This document shows, piece by piece, positions 1-8,636 of a DNA stretch of 64,000 bases. The DNA lies in NCBI RefSeq assembly GCF_000188155.2, contig NZ_KE124774.1, positions 408,736 through 472,735 of the forward strand, written 5' to 3'. The notes beneath the pieces were generated by a model. That model searched no databases, had not been told where the DNA came from, and worked only from the letters and a program-made list of their open reading frames with translations. Every line of letters starts with the position of its first letter. Within the stretch, counting starts at the first letter, position 1. Source of the stretch: Methylocystis sp. ATCC 49242 (GTDB lineage: Bacteria > Pseudomonadota > Alphaproteobacteria > Rhizobiales > Beijerinckiaceae). Made by a program: the position numbers and the translations under genes.

Positions 1-130
1 AACCCGCGCTCGGGCCGACTCCCGGCAAGCTCTTTGGAGAAAACCCCGATAGGGGACGAGGTTGCGGATTGCGGCTTGCCTGTTTAGGTTGAGCAAACGC
101 CGGCGTCGTCCATTCGCCGGAACACGAGAG
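1..130. other. 5' edge, no coding gene recognised; possible structured RNA
   Basis: No open frame with convincing protein character covers this edge. Two short perfect hairpins are visible, CCCC/GGGG around a GATA loop at 44-55 and CCGGCG/CGCCGG at 100-120, followed directly by an intrinsic terminator. The end of a structured small RNA or of an untranslated transcript is possible, but I could not match it to tmRNA, RNase P, SRP or 6S RNA. The element may begin outside the window. Confidence 0.3.
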
Positions 131-166
131 CCCCGCGACCACGGATGAACTGGCGCGGGGTTTTTT
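131..166 (+). terminator. Rho-independent terminator
   Basis: Perfect 7-bp stem CCCCGCG (131-137) and CGCGGGG (154-160) around a 16-nt loop, followed by six T residues. It ends whatever transcript enters from the left. The IS copy inserted only a few bases downstream of its T tract. Confidence 0.8.
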
Positions 167-171
167 CTATC
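166..171. repeat. Left target-site duplication of the IS
   Basis: TCTATC lies immediately outside the left inverted repeat and recurs exactly outside the right one at 1708-1713. This is the direct-repeat signature of a transposition event. Confidence 0.75.
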
Positions 172-1707
172 GTCACCCGTGAACTATCCATAAGGCGCTG
201 TTGAGACACTGTTTTCCGTATTGGAAAAGTATCGTTTTTTGCAAGAAAGCGGGTGCTTTCGGTCTGTTTTCCGGCGATTTGATCTGGGCGGCATGGCGTG
301 ATTCTCTCCTTTTCGGGATCGAAAAGGGAGACGCTTTCGATGCGGCCGAAGGAGCGACGCGACAGCGGGCAGAGCGATCTTTTCCGGGCGCGGCTCGATC
401 AGATCGTCGACAGGGCGCATCCGCTCGTAAAGCTCGCCGCGGCGATCGACTGGGGCTTTCTCGAGCAGCGCTTCGGCGCGGTTTATTCCGACGGTCCCGG
501 CCAGCCGCCGCTGCCGACGCGGCTCATGGCCGGCCTCGCGATTTTGAAGCACATGCACGACCTCTCCGACGAGGTTTTGTGCGACCGCTGGCTGGAAAAC
601 CCCTATTATCAGCTGTTCTGCGGCGAGGAGTTTTTCGCCCATCGGCTGCCGTTCGACCGCTCGTCGATCACCCGCTGGCGCCAACGCATGGGCGAGGAGA
701 AGCTCGCGGCGCTATTGCAGGAGAGCCTGTCCGTCGCGACTCGCACCGGCGCAGCGAAGCCCGCCGACTTCACCAAGGTGATCGTCGACACGACGGTGCA
801 GGAGAAGGCCGTCGCCTTCCCCACCGACGCGAAGCTCATGCACCGCGCGCGAGAGAGGCTTGTGCGGCTCGCCAAAAAGCATGGCGTCGCGCTGCGCCAG
901 TCCTATGAGCGAATCGGCAAATACGCGCTCATCGACCATCAGCGCTACAAGCACGCCAAACAGCACAAGCGGGCGAACAAGGCGCTGCGCAAGATCAAAA
1001 CATTCCTTGGCCGCGTCATGCGCGACATCGCCCGCAAGGCAAAGGGAAACGAGGCGCTCATCGATGTCTTTCGCCGCCCATTGTGGCTGGCCGAGCGCGT
1101 GCGCGAGCAGCGCCAGAACCAGAGGGGCAAGAAGGTCTACAGCCTGCATGCGCCGGAGGTGGAATGCATCGGCAAGGGCAAGGCCCACAAGCCCTATGAG
1201 TTTGGCGTGAAGGTGTCGGTGGCGACGACGCTGCATCGCTCGAAGGGCGGGCAGTTCATCGTTCACGCCAAGGCGCTGCCGGGCGCGCCTTACGACGGCC
1301 ACACGCTGGCGACGGTCATCCCCGAGATGGAGCAAATGATCGGCGCGCCGATGCAGCGCATTCTCGCCGACCGCGGCTACCGCGGCCACAATGCCCCGCC
1401 AGAGCGCAAGTTCCGAGTGTTCATCGCCGGCCAGAAACGGCGCATGACCAAGGCGATCAAGCGCGAGATGAAGCGCCGCTCCGCTGTCGAGCCGGTGATC
1501 GGCCACGCCAAGACCGACCACCGCATGGGCCGAAACTTCCTCGCCCACGCCATAGGCGACGCCGCCAACGCGGTGCTGGCCGCCGCCGGCTACAACTTCA
1601 GACGCCTGCTGGCCTGGCTGAAGTTTTTGCGCGCCTTCATCGACGCGCTCTTCTCAGCCTATGGCGAAGCCCTGTCCGCAGCTTCAAGCGCATTCTTCAC
1701 GGGAGAC
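172..1707 (+). mobile_element. Insertion sequence, 1536 bp, IS5-like DDE transposase
   Basis: The boundaries are set by imperfect terminal inverted repeats: GTCACCCGTGAACTATCC (172-189) and, read inward from the right end, GTCTCCCGTGAAGAATGC (1690-1707), 14 of 18 identical. They are flanked by the 6-bp direct repeat TCTATC on both sides. One transposase gene fills the element. The repeats, target duplication and catalytic residues are intact, so the copy looks recent and possibly active. Assignment to the IS5/IS1182 group rests on the transposase sequence; the exact family name is uncertain. Confidence 0.85.
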
Positions 1708-1974
1708 TCTATCGAGGTCCTCGATATGAGCGGCGTTCCCTTCCTCGATCTGAAGCACGGCCAGTGCAAGTTCGCCCTGGGGAGCATTGACGATCCGCCG
1801 GCGCTCTTCTGTGGCGAGGCTTCCGCCACGGGCTCGCCCTACTGCGCGGCGCATCACGCCATCTGCTATCCGCCCAGGGCGAAGAAAGAGCGGGGCGGGC
1901 GCGCTTACCTCAGCGCTTACCTTTTGGAAGTCCGGCCTTGTTCGCGAAGTGCTGGTGTTTTCGCAAGCCGTTGA
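340..1974 (+). CDS. IS5-like transposase, reads through the IS end into a GcrA-like gene
   Basis: DDE transposase catalysing cut-and-paste movement of the surrounding element. The start at 340 follows GGGAG at a 9-base spacing. The conserved N-terminal part (MRPKERRDSGQ...) is typical of the roughly 450-residue IS5-type enzymes. The catalytic triad is visible as D150 (KVIVDTT), D344 (ILADRGYRG) and E384 (SAVEPVIGH). About 456 codons lie within the IS. No stop occurs before the right inverted repeat, so the frame continues through the target duplication into the downstream short gene and ends at 1974. The last roughly 83 codons therefore belong to host DNA. Whether a fusion protein is made is unknown. 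Confidence 0.85.
   Translation: MRPKERRDSGQSDLFRARLDQIVDRAHPLVKLAAAIDWGFLEQRFGAVYSDGPGQPPLPTRLMAGLAILKHMHDLSDEVLCDRWLENPYYQLFCGEEFFAHRLPFDRSSITRWRQRMGEEKLAALLQESLSVATRTGAAKPADFTKVIVDTTVQEKAVAFPTDAKLMHRARERLVRLAKKHGVALRQSYERIGKYALIDHQRYKHAKQHKRANKALRKIKTFLGRVMRDIARKAKGNEALIDVFRRPLWLAERVREQRQNQRGKKVYSLHAPEVECIGKGKAHKPYEFGVKVSVATTLHRSKGGQFIVHAKALPGAPYDGHTLATVIPEMEQMIGAPMQRILADRGYRGHNAPPERKFRVFIAGQKRRMTKAIKREMKRRSAVEPVIGHAKTDHRMGRNFLAHAIGDAANAVLAAAGYNFRRLLAWLKFLRAFIDALFSAYGEALSAASSAFFTGDSIEVLDMSGVPFLDLKHGQCKFALGSIDDPPALFCGEASATGSPYCAAHHAICYPPRAKKERGGRAYLSAYLLEVRPCSRSAGVFASR
1708..1713. repeat. Right target-site duplication of the IS
   Basis: TCTATC, an exact copy of 166-171, directly abuts the right inverted repeat. 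Confidence 0.75.
1726..1974 (+). CDS. Short protein with GcrA C-terminal-like domain
   Basis: An 82-residue frame starting at ATG 1726, eight bases after GAGG. Its first 50 residues match the C-terminal half of the alphaproteobacterial cell-cycle regulator GcrA: CKFALG, then FCG, then SPYCAAHH and YPP, the Cys/His pattern of that domain. The helix-turn-helix N-terminus of full-length GcrA (about 170 residues) is absent, and the DNA left of the IS does not supply it. Either it is a free-standing domain protein or a remnant. The IS landed 18 bp upstream of the start, inside the presumed leader. The Arg/Ser-rich tail after KKERGG looks less conserved and may be non-native. Confidence 0.55.
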   Translation: MSGVPFLDLKHGQCKFALGSIDDPPALFCGEASATGSPYCAAHHAICYPPRAKKERGGRAYLSAYLLEVRPCSRSAGVFASR

Positions 1975-1980
1975 AAATAG

Positions 1981-2056
1981 TGGCTCCCCGAGTAGGACTC
2001 GAACCTACGACCTAGCGATTAACAGTCGCGTGCTCTACCAGCTGAGCTATCGGGGA
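1981..2056 (-). tRNA. tRNA-Asn (GTT)
   Basis: On the minus strand a complete 76-nt cloverleaf is present. The acceptor stem pairs TCCCCGA with TCGGGGA, the discriminator is G, and CCA is encoded. The D arm carries AGCTCAGCTGGTAGAGC, the anticodon loop is CTGTTAA with anticodon GTT (Asn), and the T arm carries GGTTCGAGTCC. It lies just downstream of the IS-disrupted locus on the opposite strand. No integrase or attachment-site duplication is seen beside it. Confidence 0.97.
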
Positions 2057-2128
2057 ACGTGAGAGGGCGTATATAGGGCAGGCGGCGATTTGCCAAGCCC
2101 TTTCAACCGGCTTGTTGATAACTTCGTG

Positions 2129-3040
2129 TCACCGGGCCAGTTCGAGGCGCGCGCCTTCCGGAAACGCCGCGCGGGCGACGGCGATGTCGTCTTGCGAGGG
2201 CAGGCCGGCCTCATTGCCGAGATGCTGGATTTTATGGGCCGAGGCCGCGCGCGCGAATTCGAAATGCTCGCGCCAGCGCGCCCCGGGGCGTTCGAGATAG
2301 GAGGCGCAATAAGCGCCGTGGAAAACGTCGCCGGCGCCGGAAGTGTCCACGATTTTCTCGCGCGGCACCTGGAGCGAGGGCATGTGCTGGACGATTCCGT
2401 CTTCGTCGTACCACATGATTCCCTTGTCGCCGTTCGTCACCGCGCCGATCCGGCAACCCCTGGCCTTCAGCCAGTCGAGCATCCCGAGGTCGGAAAGCGA
2501 CATCTGTTCGCAGAATTTTTCCGCGACCACGGCGACGTCGACGAAGCCGGTCAGCTCCTCGATGCAGGGACGCCTGGCGCCGCCGTCGAGAGACACCAGC
2601 ACGCCCTTTTCTCGCGCGGCTCTGGCGTAGTGGAGCGCCGCGTCGGCCATATGGCCGTCGAGATGCAGAAGCCGCGCTTTCCCGATATCCACGCTGGGGA
2701 AGGGGGCGAGGTAACTGTCGTCGCGCGCCCGGAGGATCGCCCTTTTGCCGTCGTTGGGAAAAACGAAGGAGAGCGACGAGCGCGCGACCTTGCGTGAATG
2801 CACGCGCACGCCATAGGCCTGGGCCATGTCCACGAACATGTGGCCGAGCCAGTCGCGCGCGACCGTCGTCAGCAGATCGACATTATGGCCGAGCTTGGCG
2901 CAGGCGAAACCCGCCGTGACCGCGTTGCCGCCGAAGCTCACCGCGTAATCCTGCGCCACCGTCTTCTCGTCGCCGCTCGGCATTCGGTCGGCGCGCATGG
3001 TGACGTCGATGTAGGCGTGACCGATGAAAAGCGCTTCCAT
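2129..3040 (-). CDS. PfkB-family sugar/nucleoside kinase
   Basis: Cytoplasmic ribokinase-like enzyme that phosphorylates a sugar or nucleoside with ATP. The 303 residues match the usual family length. The N-terminal substrate-side motif SFGGNAVTAGFACAKLG is near residue 35. The second PfkB signature DTSGAGDVFHGAY holds the anion hole and catalytic base D238. The gene stands alone between tRNA-Asn and erpA, both also on the minus strand, so context does not reveal its substrate. Ribokinase, adenosine kinase or fructokinase-like activity are all possible. Confidence 0.85.
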   Translation of the reverse strand: MEALFIGHAYIDVTMRADRMPSGDEKTVAQDYAVSFGGNAVTAGFACAKLGHNVDLLTTVARDWLGHMFVDMAQAYGVRVHSRKVARSSLSFVFPNDGKRAILRARDDSYLAPFPSVDIGKARLLHLDGHMADAALHYARAAREKGVLVSLDGGARRPCIEELTGFVDVAVVAEKFCEQMSLSDLGMLDWLKARGCRIGAVTNGDKGIMWYDEDGIVQHMPSLQVPREKIVDTSGAGDVFHGAYCASYLERPGARWREHFEFARAASAHKIQHLGNEAGLPSQDDIAVARAAFPEGARLELAR

Positions 3041-3133
3041 GGCGGCTCCGGATGATAATCCTCGGAAATTCGTTGAGCGGGCGCGAGCTTCGCCTGGACG
3101 GACGACAGAACTATGTCATCGGCGCGATAAGAC

Positions 3134-3475
3134 CTAGATCGAGAAACTCGTCCCGCAGCCGCAGGACGCCGTCGCGTTCGGATTTTCGACGCGGAAGGAC
3201 TGCCCCATCAGGTCGTCGACGAAATCGATCTTCGCGCCAGCCAGGAAGCCCATGGAGGCCGGGTCGATCGCCACGCGGGCGCCGTCGCGCTCGATGACGG
3301 CGTCCTCCTCCGTCGGGGCAGGGGAAATCGCGAATTGATACTGGAAGCCCGAGCAGCCGCCCCCTTCGACAGAGACGCGAAAAACCGCGCCGGGCGCCTC
3401 CCCCGCCAGAAGGGCTCCGATTCGCTTTGCCGCCTGATCCGTCAGCACCACTTCGCTGGCTGCGCCGGTCGTCAT
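3134..3475 (-). CDS. erpA: A-type iron-sulfur carrier / cluster insertion protein
   Basis: A 113-residue HesB/IscA-type protein that carries an Fe-S cluster to apo-enzymes. The three cluster-binding cysteines are present: C41 in GGGCSGFQY and the pair C105 and C107 in SCGCG near the C-terminus. I chose the ATG at 3475 (MTTGAASEV) because it gives the normal family length; an upstream in-frame extension lacks conservation. It is divergent from the dGTPase gene with only 100 bp between starts, a pairing common in alphaproteobacteria. ErpA versus IscA cannot be settled from sequence alone, but no isc genes are adjacent. Confidence 0.88.
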   Translation of the reverse strand: MTTGAASEVVLTDQAAKRIGALLAGEAPGAVFRVSVEGGGCSGFQYQFAISPAPTEEDAVIERDGARVAIDPASMGFLAGAKIDFVDDLMGQSFRVENPNATASCGCGTSFSI

Positions 3476-3575
3476 GTGCCTGTCCCCGTTGGCTGCTTGC
3501 ATTCGCTGGGTGATGCGGTCTATGCGCCGCAACATAGGTCCGATCCGCCGGCCTTTCAATGACAGGAGCACGACA

Positions 3576-4745
3576 GTGGCGCTTCGCGACCCCCTCGCGC
3601 CCTACGCCTGCGACGCCACGCGCTCGCGCGGGCGGCTCCATCCCGTGTCGCCGTCGCCGACGCGCAGCGAGTTCCAGCGCGACCGCGATCGGATCATCCA
3701 TTCGACGGCCTTCCGGCGCCTCGCGCACAAGACGCAGGTCTTCGTGCCGCTCGACGGCGACCATTTCCGCACGCGCCTGACGCATACGATCGAGGTCGGG
3801 CAGATCGCTAGGGCGCTCGCTCGCGCCTTGCGGGTCGACGAGGATCTGGCGGAGGCGGTGGCGCTGGCGCATGATCTCGGCCACACGCCCTTCGGCCACG
3901 CGGGGGAGGACGCGCTGGAGGCCTGCATGAAACCCTTCGGCGGCTTTGACCATAACGCGCAGGCGCTGCGCGTCGTCACGCTGCTCGAGCGCCGCTATGC
4001 AGATTATGACGGGCTCGATTTGTGCTGGGAGACGCTCGAGGGCATCGTCAAGCACAATGGCCCGCTCGCGGGGCCGAAGGCGACGCGCAAGCTCCCGCGT
4101 TTTGTGGCGGAATTCGACGCAGCCTATCCGCTGGAGCTCGCGACGTTTGCAAGCGTCGAGGCGCAGGCCGCGGCGCAGGCGGACGACATCGCCTACATCG
4201 GCCACGACATCGACGACGGCCTGCGCGCGGGGCTGTTTTTGCTCGAAGACATCGCCGCCGCCGTTCCCTTTATCGCGTCGTTGCTCCAGCAGATCGGCGA
4301 GAAACATCCGGGGCTGGAGCGCGGTCGCGTGATCCACGAACTCGTGCGCCGCGTCATTACGCGCTTCGTCGAGGATGCGATCGCCACCGCGCTCGGCCGC
4401 CTCGAGAGGCTGGCGCCCGCAAGCGCCGCCGACGTGCGCGCGGCCGGCGAGGCGATGGTCGCTCTGTCGCCGGCGATGGCGGAGGCCGAACGCGACATCA
4501 AGAAATTCCTCTTCGCCAACATGTATCGACATCAGAAGGTCAAGGCGGTCTGGGAGCGCGCGCGCGACGCGATCTCGCGGCTCTTCCCCGCCTTTTTCGA
4601 AACGCCCTCGCTGATGCCGCCCGAATGGGCCGCGCAGGCGCTGGCGCGCGAAGGCGCCGCCCGGGCGGTGGTCGTAGCGGATTACATCGCCGGCATGACC
4701 GACCGTTATGCGCTGGGCGAGGCGAAGCGGCTGTTCGGCGCATGA
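3576..4745 (+). CDS. Deoxyguanosinetriphosphate triphosphohydrolase-like protein
   Basis: HD-domain dNTP triphosphohydrolase that removes triphosphate from dGTP or related dNTPs, 389 residues. The metal-binding HD residues are visible: H70 in [11 protein letters not shown] and H99-D100 in [17 protein letters not shown] 3576 is the best start, since AGGAG ends eight bases upstream and the protein then begins [11 protein letters not shown] as in homologues. An upstream ATG would add 34 poorly conserved residues lying over the erpA promoter. The next gene follows after 28 bp and may be co-transcribed. Confidence 0.9.
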   Translation: MALRDPLAPYACDATRSRGRLHPVSPSPTRSEFQRDRDRIIHSTAFRRLAHKTQVFVPLDGDHFRTRLTHTIEVGQIARALARALRVDEDLAEAVALAHDLGHTPFGHAGEDALEACMKPFGGFDHNAQALRVVTLLERRYADYDGLDLCWETLEGIVKHNGPLAGPKATRKLPRFVAEFDAAYPLELATFASVEAQAAAQADDIAYIGHDIDDGLRAGLFLLEDIAAAVPFIASLLQQIGEKHPGLERGRVIHELVRRVITRFVEDAIATALGRLERLAPASAADVRAAGEAMVALSPAMAEAERDIKKFLFANMYRHQKVKAVWERARDAISRLFPAFFETPSLMPPEWAAQALAREGAARAVVVADYIAGMTDRYALGEAKRLFGA

Positions 4746-4773
4746 AGCGCCTTGGAAAAGGCAATCGGAGACG

Positions 4774-5256
4774 ATGATGGACAAACTTGCGCTAGCCCGC
4801 GCGCTTCACGTCGTCGCCGTCGTCATCTGGATCGGCGGCGTCGCCTTCGTCACGACCGTGCTGCTGCCGGCGACGCGCCGCCTGAAGGAGCCCGGCCAGC
4901 GGCTCGCCTTTTTCGACGCGGTGGAGCGCCGCTTCGCCTGGCAGGCGCGGCTCACGACGCTGCTTGCCGGGGCGAGCGGGTTTTACATGGTGGCCGAACT
5001 CGACCTTTGGGACCGTTTCCGTTTCTCCGCCTTCTGGTGGATGCATGGCATGGTCGCCATATGGGCGGTCTTCACCGTCATGCTTTTCGTCGCCGAGCCT
5101 TTGTTTCTGCACCGCTGGTTCAACGCGCGGGCGACGGTCGATCCCGAGGGAACCTTCGCCCTCGTCGAGCGGTTGCATCGATTCCTGCTCACCATCAGCC
5201 TGATCGTGGTCCTCGGCGCTGTCGCCGGCGCCCATGGCGGGGCGTTTTTCGGGTAG
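4774..5256 (+). CDS. Small four-helix membrane protein, CopD-like
   Basis: 160 residues with four hydrophobic segments: around 8-28 (ALHVVAVVIWIGGVAFVT), 52-70, 85-108 and 135-155. The HVVAVVIWIGG segment with its histidine resembles the first helix of CopD-type copper-resistance and related integral membrane proteins, but function is not established. Two adjacent ATGs (4774 and 4777) follow CGGAG. It sits between dgt and argS on the same strand. Confidence 0.6.
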   Translation: MMDKLALARALHVVAVVIWIGGVAFVTTVLLPATRRLKEPGQRLAFFDAVERRFAWQARLTTLLAGASGFYMVAELDLWDRFRFSAFWWMHGMVAIWAVFTVMLFVAEPLFLHRWFNARATVDPEGTFALVERLHRFLLTISLIVVLGAVAGAHGGAFFG

Positions 5257-5329
5257 CGGCGCGGGGCGGGGTGATTTCGGCCGACCAAGCTGCTAAACCC
5301 GCCGCCAATTCAATTCCGTCCGGACCTCC

Positions 5330-7111
5330 ATGAACATCTTCGACATCTTCCACGCCCGCATCGCCTCCATCCTCGAGGGCATCAAGGCCGACGGCCGCCT
5401 CCCCGAGCCCGATCTCGCGCGCTTCGTCGTCGAGCCGCCGAAGGACGCTTCGCTCGGCGACCTCGCCTGTAACGCCGCGATGGTCTTCGCGAGGGAGGCC
5501 AAGGCCCATTTCGCGAATCCGCGCGAGCTGGCGGTCGAAATCTGCTACGCGCTGGCGCAGTCTGAGGGCGTCGCGACGGCGGAAGTGGCCGGACCGGGCT
5601 TCATCAACATTCGTCTCAAGCCCGAGATTTTCGCGCAGGTCTTGCGCGCGGCGCTCCTCGATCCGGACAACTACGGCCGCGTCGAAAAGGGCAGGGCGGG
5701 CGCGCTTCAGGGCAAGGTCAATGTCGAATATGTCTCGGCCAATCCTACGGGGCCGATGCATGTCGGCCATGGCCGCGGCGCGGTGTTTGGCGACGCGCTC
5801 GCCAATCTCCTCGCCTTCTCGGGCTGTGAGGTGACGCGCGAATATTACATCAACGACGCCGGCGCGCAGGTCGACGTGCTCGCGCGCTCGGCCTTTCTGC
5901 GCTACCGCGAGGCGCTGGGCGAAACGATCACGATTCCGGAAGGTCTCTATCCCGGCGACTATCTCAAGCCGGTCGGCGAGGCGCTCGCGAAAGCCCATGG
6001 CCGGGAGCTGCTCGACAGGCCGGAGGGTGAGTGGCTGCCCGTCGTCCGGCGCGAAGCCATCGACGCCATGATGGACATGATCCGCGACGATCTCGCTGCG
6101 CTCAACATCCGCCACGAGATCTTCTTCTCCGAGCGGACGCTGCATGACCGGTCGAACGGCCCGTCGAAAATCGACGCCGCGATAGAATGGCTGCGCGAGA
6201 AGGGGCTCGTCTACGAGGGTCGCCTGCCGCCGCCCAAGGGCCAGTTGCCGGACGATTGGGAGGACCGCGAGCAGACGCTGTTCCGCTCCACCGATTTCGG
6301 CGACGACGTCGATCGCGCGCTGAAGAAGTCGGACGGCTCGCCGACCTATTTCGCCTCCGACATCGCCTATCACAAGGACAAGATCGACCGCGGCTTCGAC
6401 ACGCTCGTCGACGTCTGGGGCGCGGACCACGGCGGCTATGTGAAGCGCATGGGCGCCGCCGTCGCCGCGCTCTCCGGCCGCAAGGTGGCGCTCGACGTCA
6501 AGCTCTGCCAGCTCGTGAAGCTGATGCGTAACGGCGAGCCGGTGAAGATGTCGAAGCGCGCCGGCGATTTCGTCACGCTGCGCGAGGTGGTCGACGAAGT
6601 CGGCGTCGACGCCGTGCGCTTCATGATGCTCTATCGCAAGAACGACGCGCCGCTCGACTTCGATCTCGCGAAGGTCATCGAACAGTCGAAGGACAACGCC
6701 GTCTTCTACGTGCAATACGCCCATGCGCGGGCGAAGTCCGTGATGCGGCAGGCGCTTGCGGCCTTCCCCGATCTGGACATTTCCATGGCCGCCCTGTCCG
6801 GCGCGAAGTTCGAGATGTTGACGGATGAGGGCGAGCTTCAGCTCGCCCGCGTGATCGCCCAATATCCGCGCGCGATAGAGGCGGCGGCGGCCGCTCATGA
6901 GCCGCACCGCGTCGCTTTTTATCTTCATGAACTGTCGAGCGTGTTCCATTCTCACTGGAACAAGGGCAAAGATCAGCCACAATTACGCTTTGTTAATTCA
7001 ACCGAGAGAGATTTAACGAGCGCCCGGGTCGCTTTAGTTTTATCCTTAACTGTCGTCCTGGGGTCGGGCCTGAGACTTCTCGGCGTGAGCGCCCCCGACG
7101 AAATGCGTTGA
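5330..7111 (+). CDS. argS: Arginyl-tRNA synthetase
   Basis: Class I aminoacyl-tRNA synthetase that charges tRNA-Arg, 593 residues, full length. The HIGH motif appears as HVGHG (144-148) following SANPTGPM. The KMSKS loop appears as KMSKR (406-410). The N-terminal Arg-specific tRNA-recognition domain and the C-terminal DALR anticodon-binding domain ([11 protein letters not shown] to the end) are both present. It is followed by the SPOR-domain gene, nagZ and scpAB, a standard alphaproteobacterial order. Confidence 0.97.
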   Translation: MNIFDIFHARIASILEGIKADGRLPEPDLARFVVEPPKDASLGDLACNAAMVFAREAKAHFANPRELAVEICYALAQSEGVATAEVAGPGFINIRLKPEIFAQVLRAALLDPDNYGRVEKGRAGALQGKVNVEYVSANPTGPMHVGHGRGAVFGDALANLLAFSGCEVTREYYINDAGAQVDVLARSAFLRYREALGETITIPEGLYPGDYLKPVGEALAKAHGRELLDRPEGEWLPVVRREAIDAMMDMIRDDLAALNIRHEIFFSERTLHDRSNGPSKIDAAIEWLREKGLVYEGRLPPPKGQLPDDWEDREQTLFRSTDFGDDVDRALKKSDGSPTYFASDIAYHKDKIDRGFDTLVDVWGADHGGYVKRMGAAVAALSGRKVALDVKLCQLVKLMRNGEPVKMSKRAGDFVTLREVVDEVGVDAVRFMMLYRKNDAPLDFDLAKVIEQSKDNAVFYVQYAHARAKSVMRQALAAFPDLDISMAALSGAKFEMLTDEGELQLARVIAQYPRAIEAAAAAHEPHRVAFYLHELSSVFHSHWNKGKDQPQLRFVNSTERDLTSARVALVLSLTVVLGSGLRLLGVSAPDEMR

Positions 7112-7193
7112 CGCGATAATACCTTGGGCGCTCGGCCCTCGCGCGACGCTTTAGCCACAGCTCAGCGCCTGGGAAGAGTGATCGAGGTGCATC

Positions 7194-8549
7194 ATGCGTG
7201 AATCCACCGTTAGGGGCCCGGCCGTCGATCTGGGCGAGTTTGAGCGGCGTCTGCGCGGGCCCGAACGCACGGGCCAGGGGAAAGCCGACCCGTTGAGCGA
7301 ACTCGCCCGGCTGATGGAGGGGCGGGAGGCCGCAGAGACAGACCCGTACAGCCAGATCCTGGCAGACCCTCGCGCCGCGCGCGCGCCAGCGCCCCCGCCG
7401 GTCGAGCCCTCCTGGGATGCGCCGCAACACGGCCTTCGCGGCTCCTATGACGAAGCGCCGGCCATCGCGCCGGAGCCCCGCCATTACGCCGACGAGGTTC
7501 ATGGCGAGCAGGCCTATCACGACGCCGTCTACCAGCAGGAGCACGCCTATCATCAGCAGGCGCCGGCTCCGGCCTATCCCGACCAGTATGGGACGCCTTA
7601 TTCGGGCGCGGAGGGCGGCTGGAGCGACGACTCCCAATATCTCGATTACGGCGCCGATGAGGAGCCGCAATATGAAGAGGAACGCGGCGGCTGGCGTCGT
7701 CATCTGCGCCCGTGGCACGCCATCGCGGCGATTTCCGTGCTCGCGATCGGCAGCATCGGCTGGGGCTTCGCCCATCGCAGCGGCGGCGGCTCCCGGGATA
7801 TCGCGGTCATCAATGCGCCTGAGGGGCCAGTGAAGGTCAAGCCGAGCGCCGAAACGGAGCAGGGCGCGCCGGACGCCGGGACTGCGGCGGTCCTGGACCG
7901 CAAGGAAACCGCTCCCGTCAAGCAGGTCGTCAACAATCGCGAGCAGGCGGTTGATCCGACCGTCGCGCCCAGGACCGTGAAGCTCGGTTCGGGCCCGGTC
8001 GATGCGCCACACGAGCCGGCGCTCGCCCCGACGCAGCCGCGCAAGGTGAAAACCGTGACGGTGCGCCCCGACGGCACGAGGGTCGAAGACGCCGCGCTGC
8101 CGCCGGCGGTGGCCAAAGTGACTAGCCCGCCCCCGAGCGCGGACGCCGCCAAGACCGGCGGCGGCACGCCGAAAACTACGAGCGCCAAAACGACGACGAC
8201 TGCGGCCACCGCACAGGCGGCCAAGCCGAAACCGCCGGTAAAGACGGCCGCTGTCGAGGAGCCGCCGGCCAGCGAGCCGGACTCCGCTGCGGCAGCCGTG
8301 TCCGGCGGAGGATACGCCGTGCAGTTCGGCGCCGCCGGCAGCGAGGCCGAGGCCCGCGCGCTGCTGAAGACCGTCGCCGCCAAATATGGCGCGCAGCTCG
8401 GCGGCCGCAAGCCGACCTTTAAGCCGGCGCAGGTCGGCGACAAAACGGTCTATCGCGTCCGCGTCGGCGGCGTCAGCAAGGACTCGGCGAACGCCATCTG
8501 CAGCAAGGTCAAGGCCAGCGGCGGCTCCTGCTTCGTCGCCGGGAACTGA
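7194..8549 (+). CDS. SPOR-domain cell-envelope protein
   Basis: A 451-residue bitopic inner-membrane protein. The N-terminal 170 residues are acidic, Tyr/Pro-rich and presumably cytoplasmic. One transmembrane helix lies near 174-192 (WHAIAAISVLAIGSIGWGF). A long Pro/Ala/Thr/Lys-rich periplasmic linker leads to a C-terminal SPOR domain (about 372-451, GGYAVQFGAAGS ... YRVRVGG). SPOR domains bind peptidoglycan strands stripped of stem peptides at the division septum. The position between argS and nagZ is conserved in the class. Confidence 0.9.
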   Translation: MRESTVRGPAVDLGEFERRLRGPERTGQGKADPLSELARLMEGREAAETDPYSQILADPRAARAPAPPPVEPSWDAPQHGLRGSYDEAPAIAPEPRHYADEVHGEQAYHDAVYQQEHAYHQQAPAPAYPDQYGTPYSGAEGGWSDDSQYLDYGADEEPQYEEERGGWRRHLRPWHAIAAISVLAIGSIGWGFAHRSGGGSRDIAVINAPEGPVKVKPSAETEQGAPDAGTAAVLDRKETAPVKQVVNNREQAVDPTVAPRTVKLGSGPVDAPHEPALAPTQPRKVKTVTVRPDGTRVEDAALPPAVAKVTSPPPSADAAKTGGGTPKTTSAKTTTTAATAQAAKPKPPVKTAAVEEPPASEPDSAAAAVSGGGYAVQFGAAGSEAEARALLKTVAAKYGAQLGGRKPTFKPAQVGDKTVYRVRVGGVSKDSANAICSKVKASGGSCFVAGN

Positions 8550-8636
8550 CTCGAATTTCGGGCCTGAGGGCTCGCGGTCCGGGGAGCCCCCTCGGATCGC
8601 GCGTCCTCAGGCTCGCTCCATTTCAGGATTTACCGA

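Noticed and set aside
1-130. End of RNase P RNA, tmRNA or 6S RNA
   Set aside because: Some short stretches look similar to RNase P RNA, but the conserved ACAGAA/3' pairing elements, tmRNA tag and CCA end are absent.
1981-2056. Genomic island integrated at tRNA-Asn
   Set aside because: No integrase, no direct repeat of the tRNA 3' end and the flanking genes are core genes; the IS insertion has its own target duplication.
3111-4784. A 557-codon minus-strand frame across erpA and dgt
   Set aside because: It lies antisense to two well-supported genes and has no recognisable domain; a shadow of GC-rich third positions.
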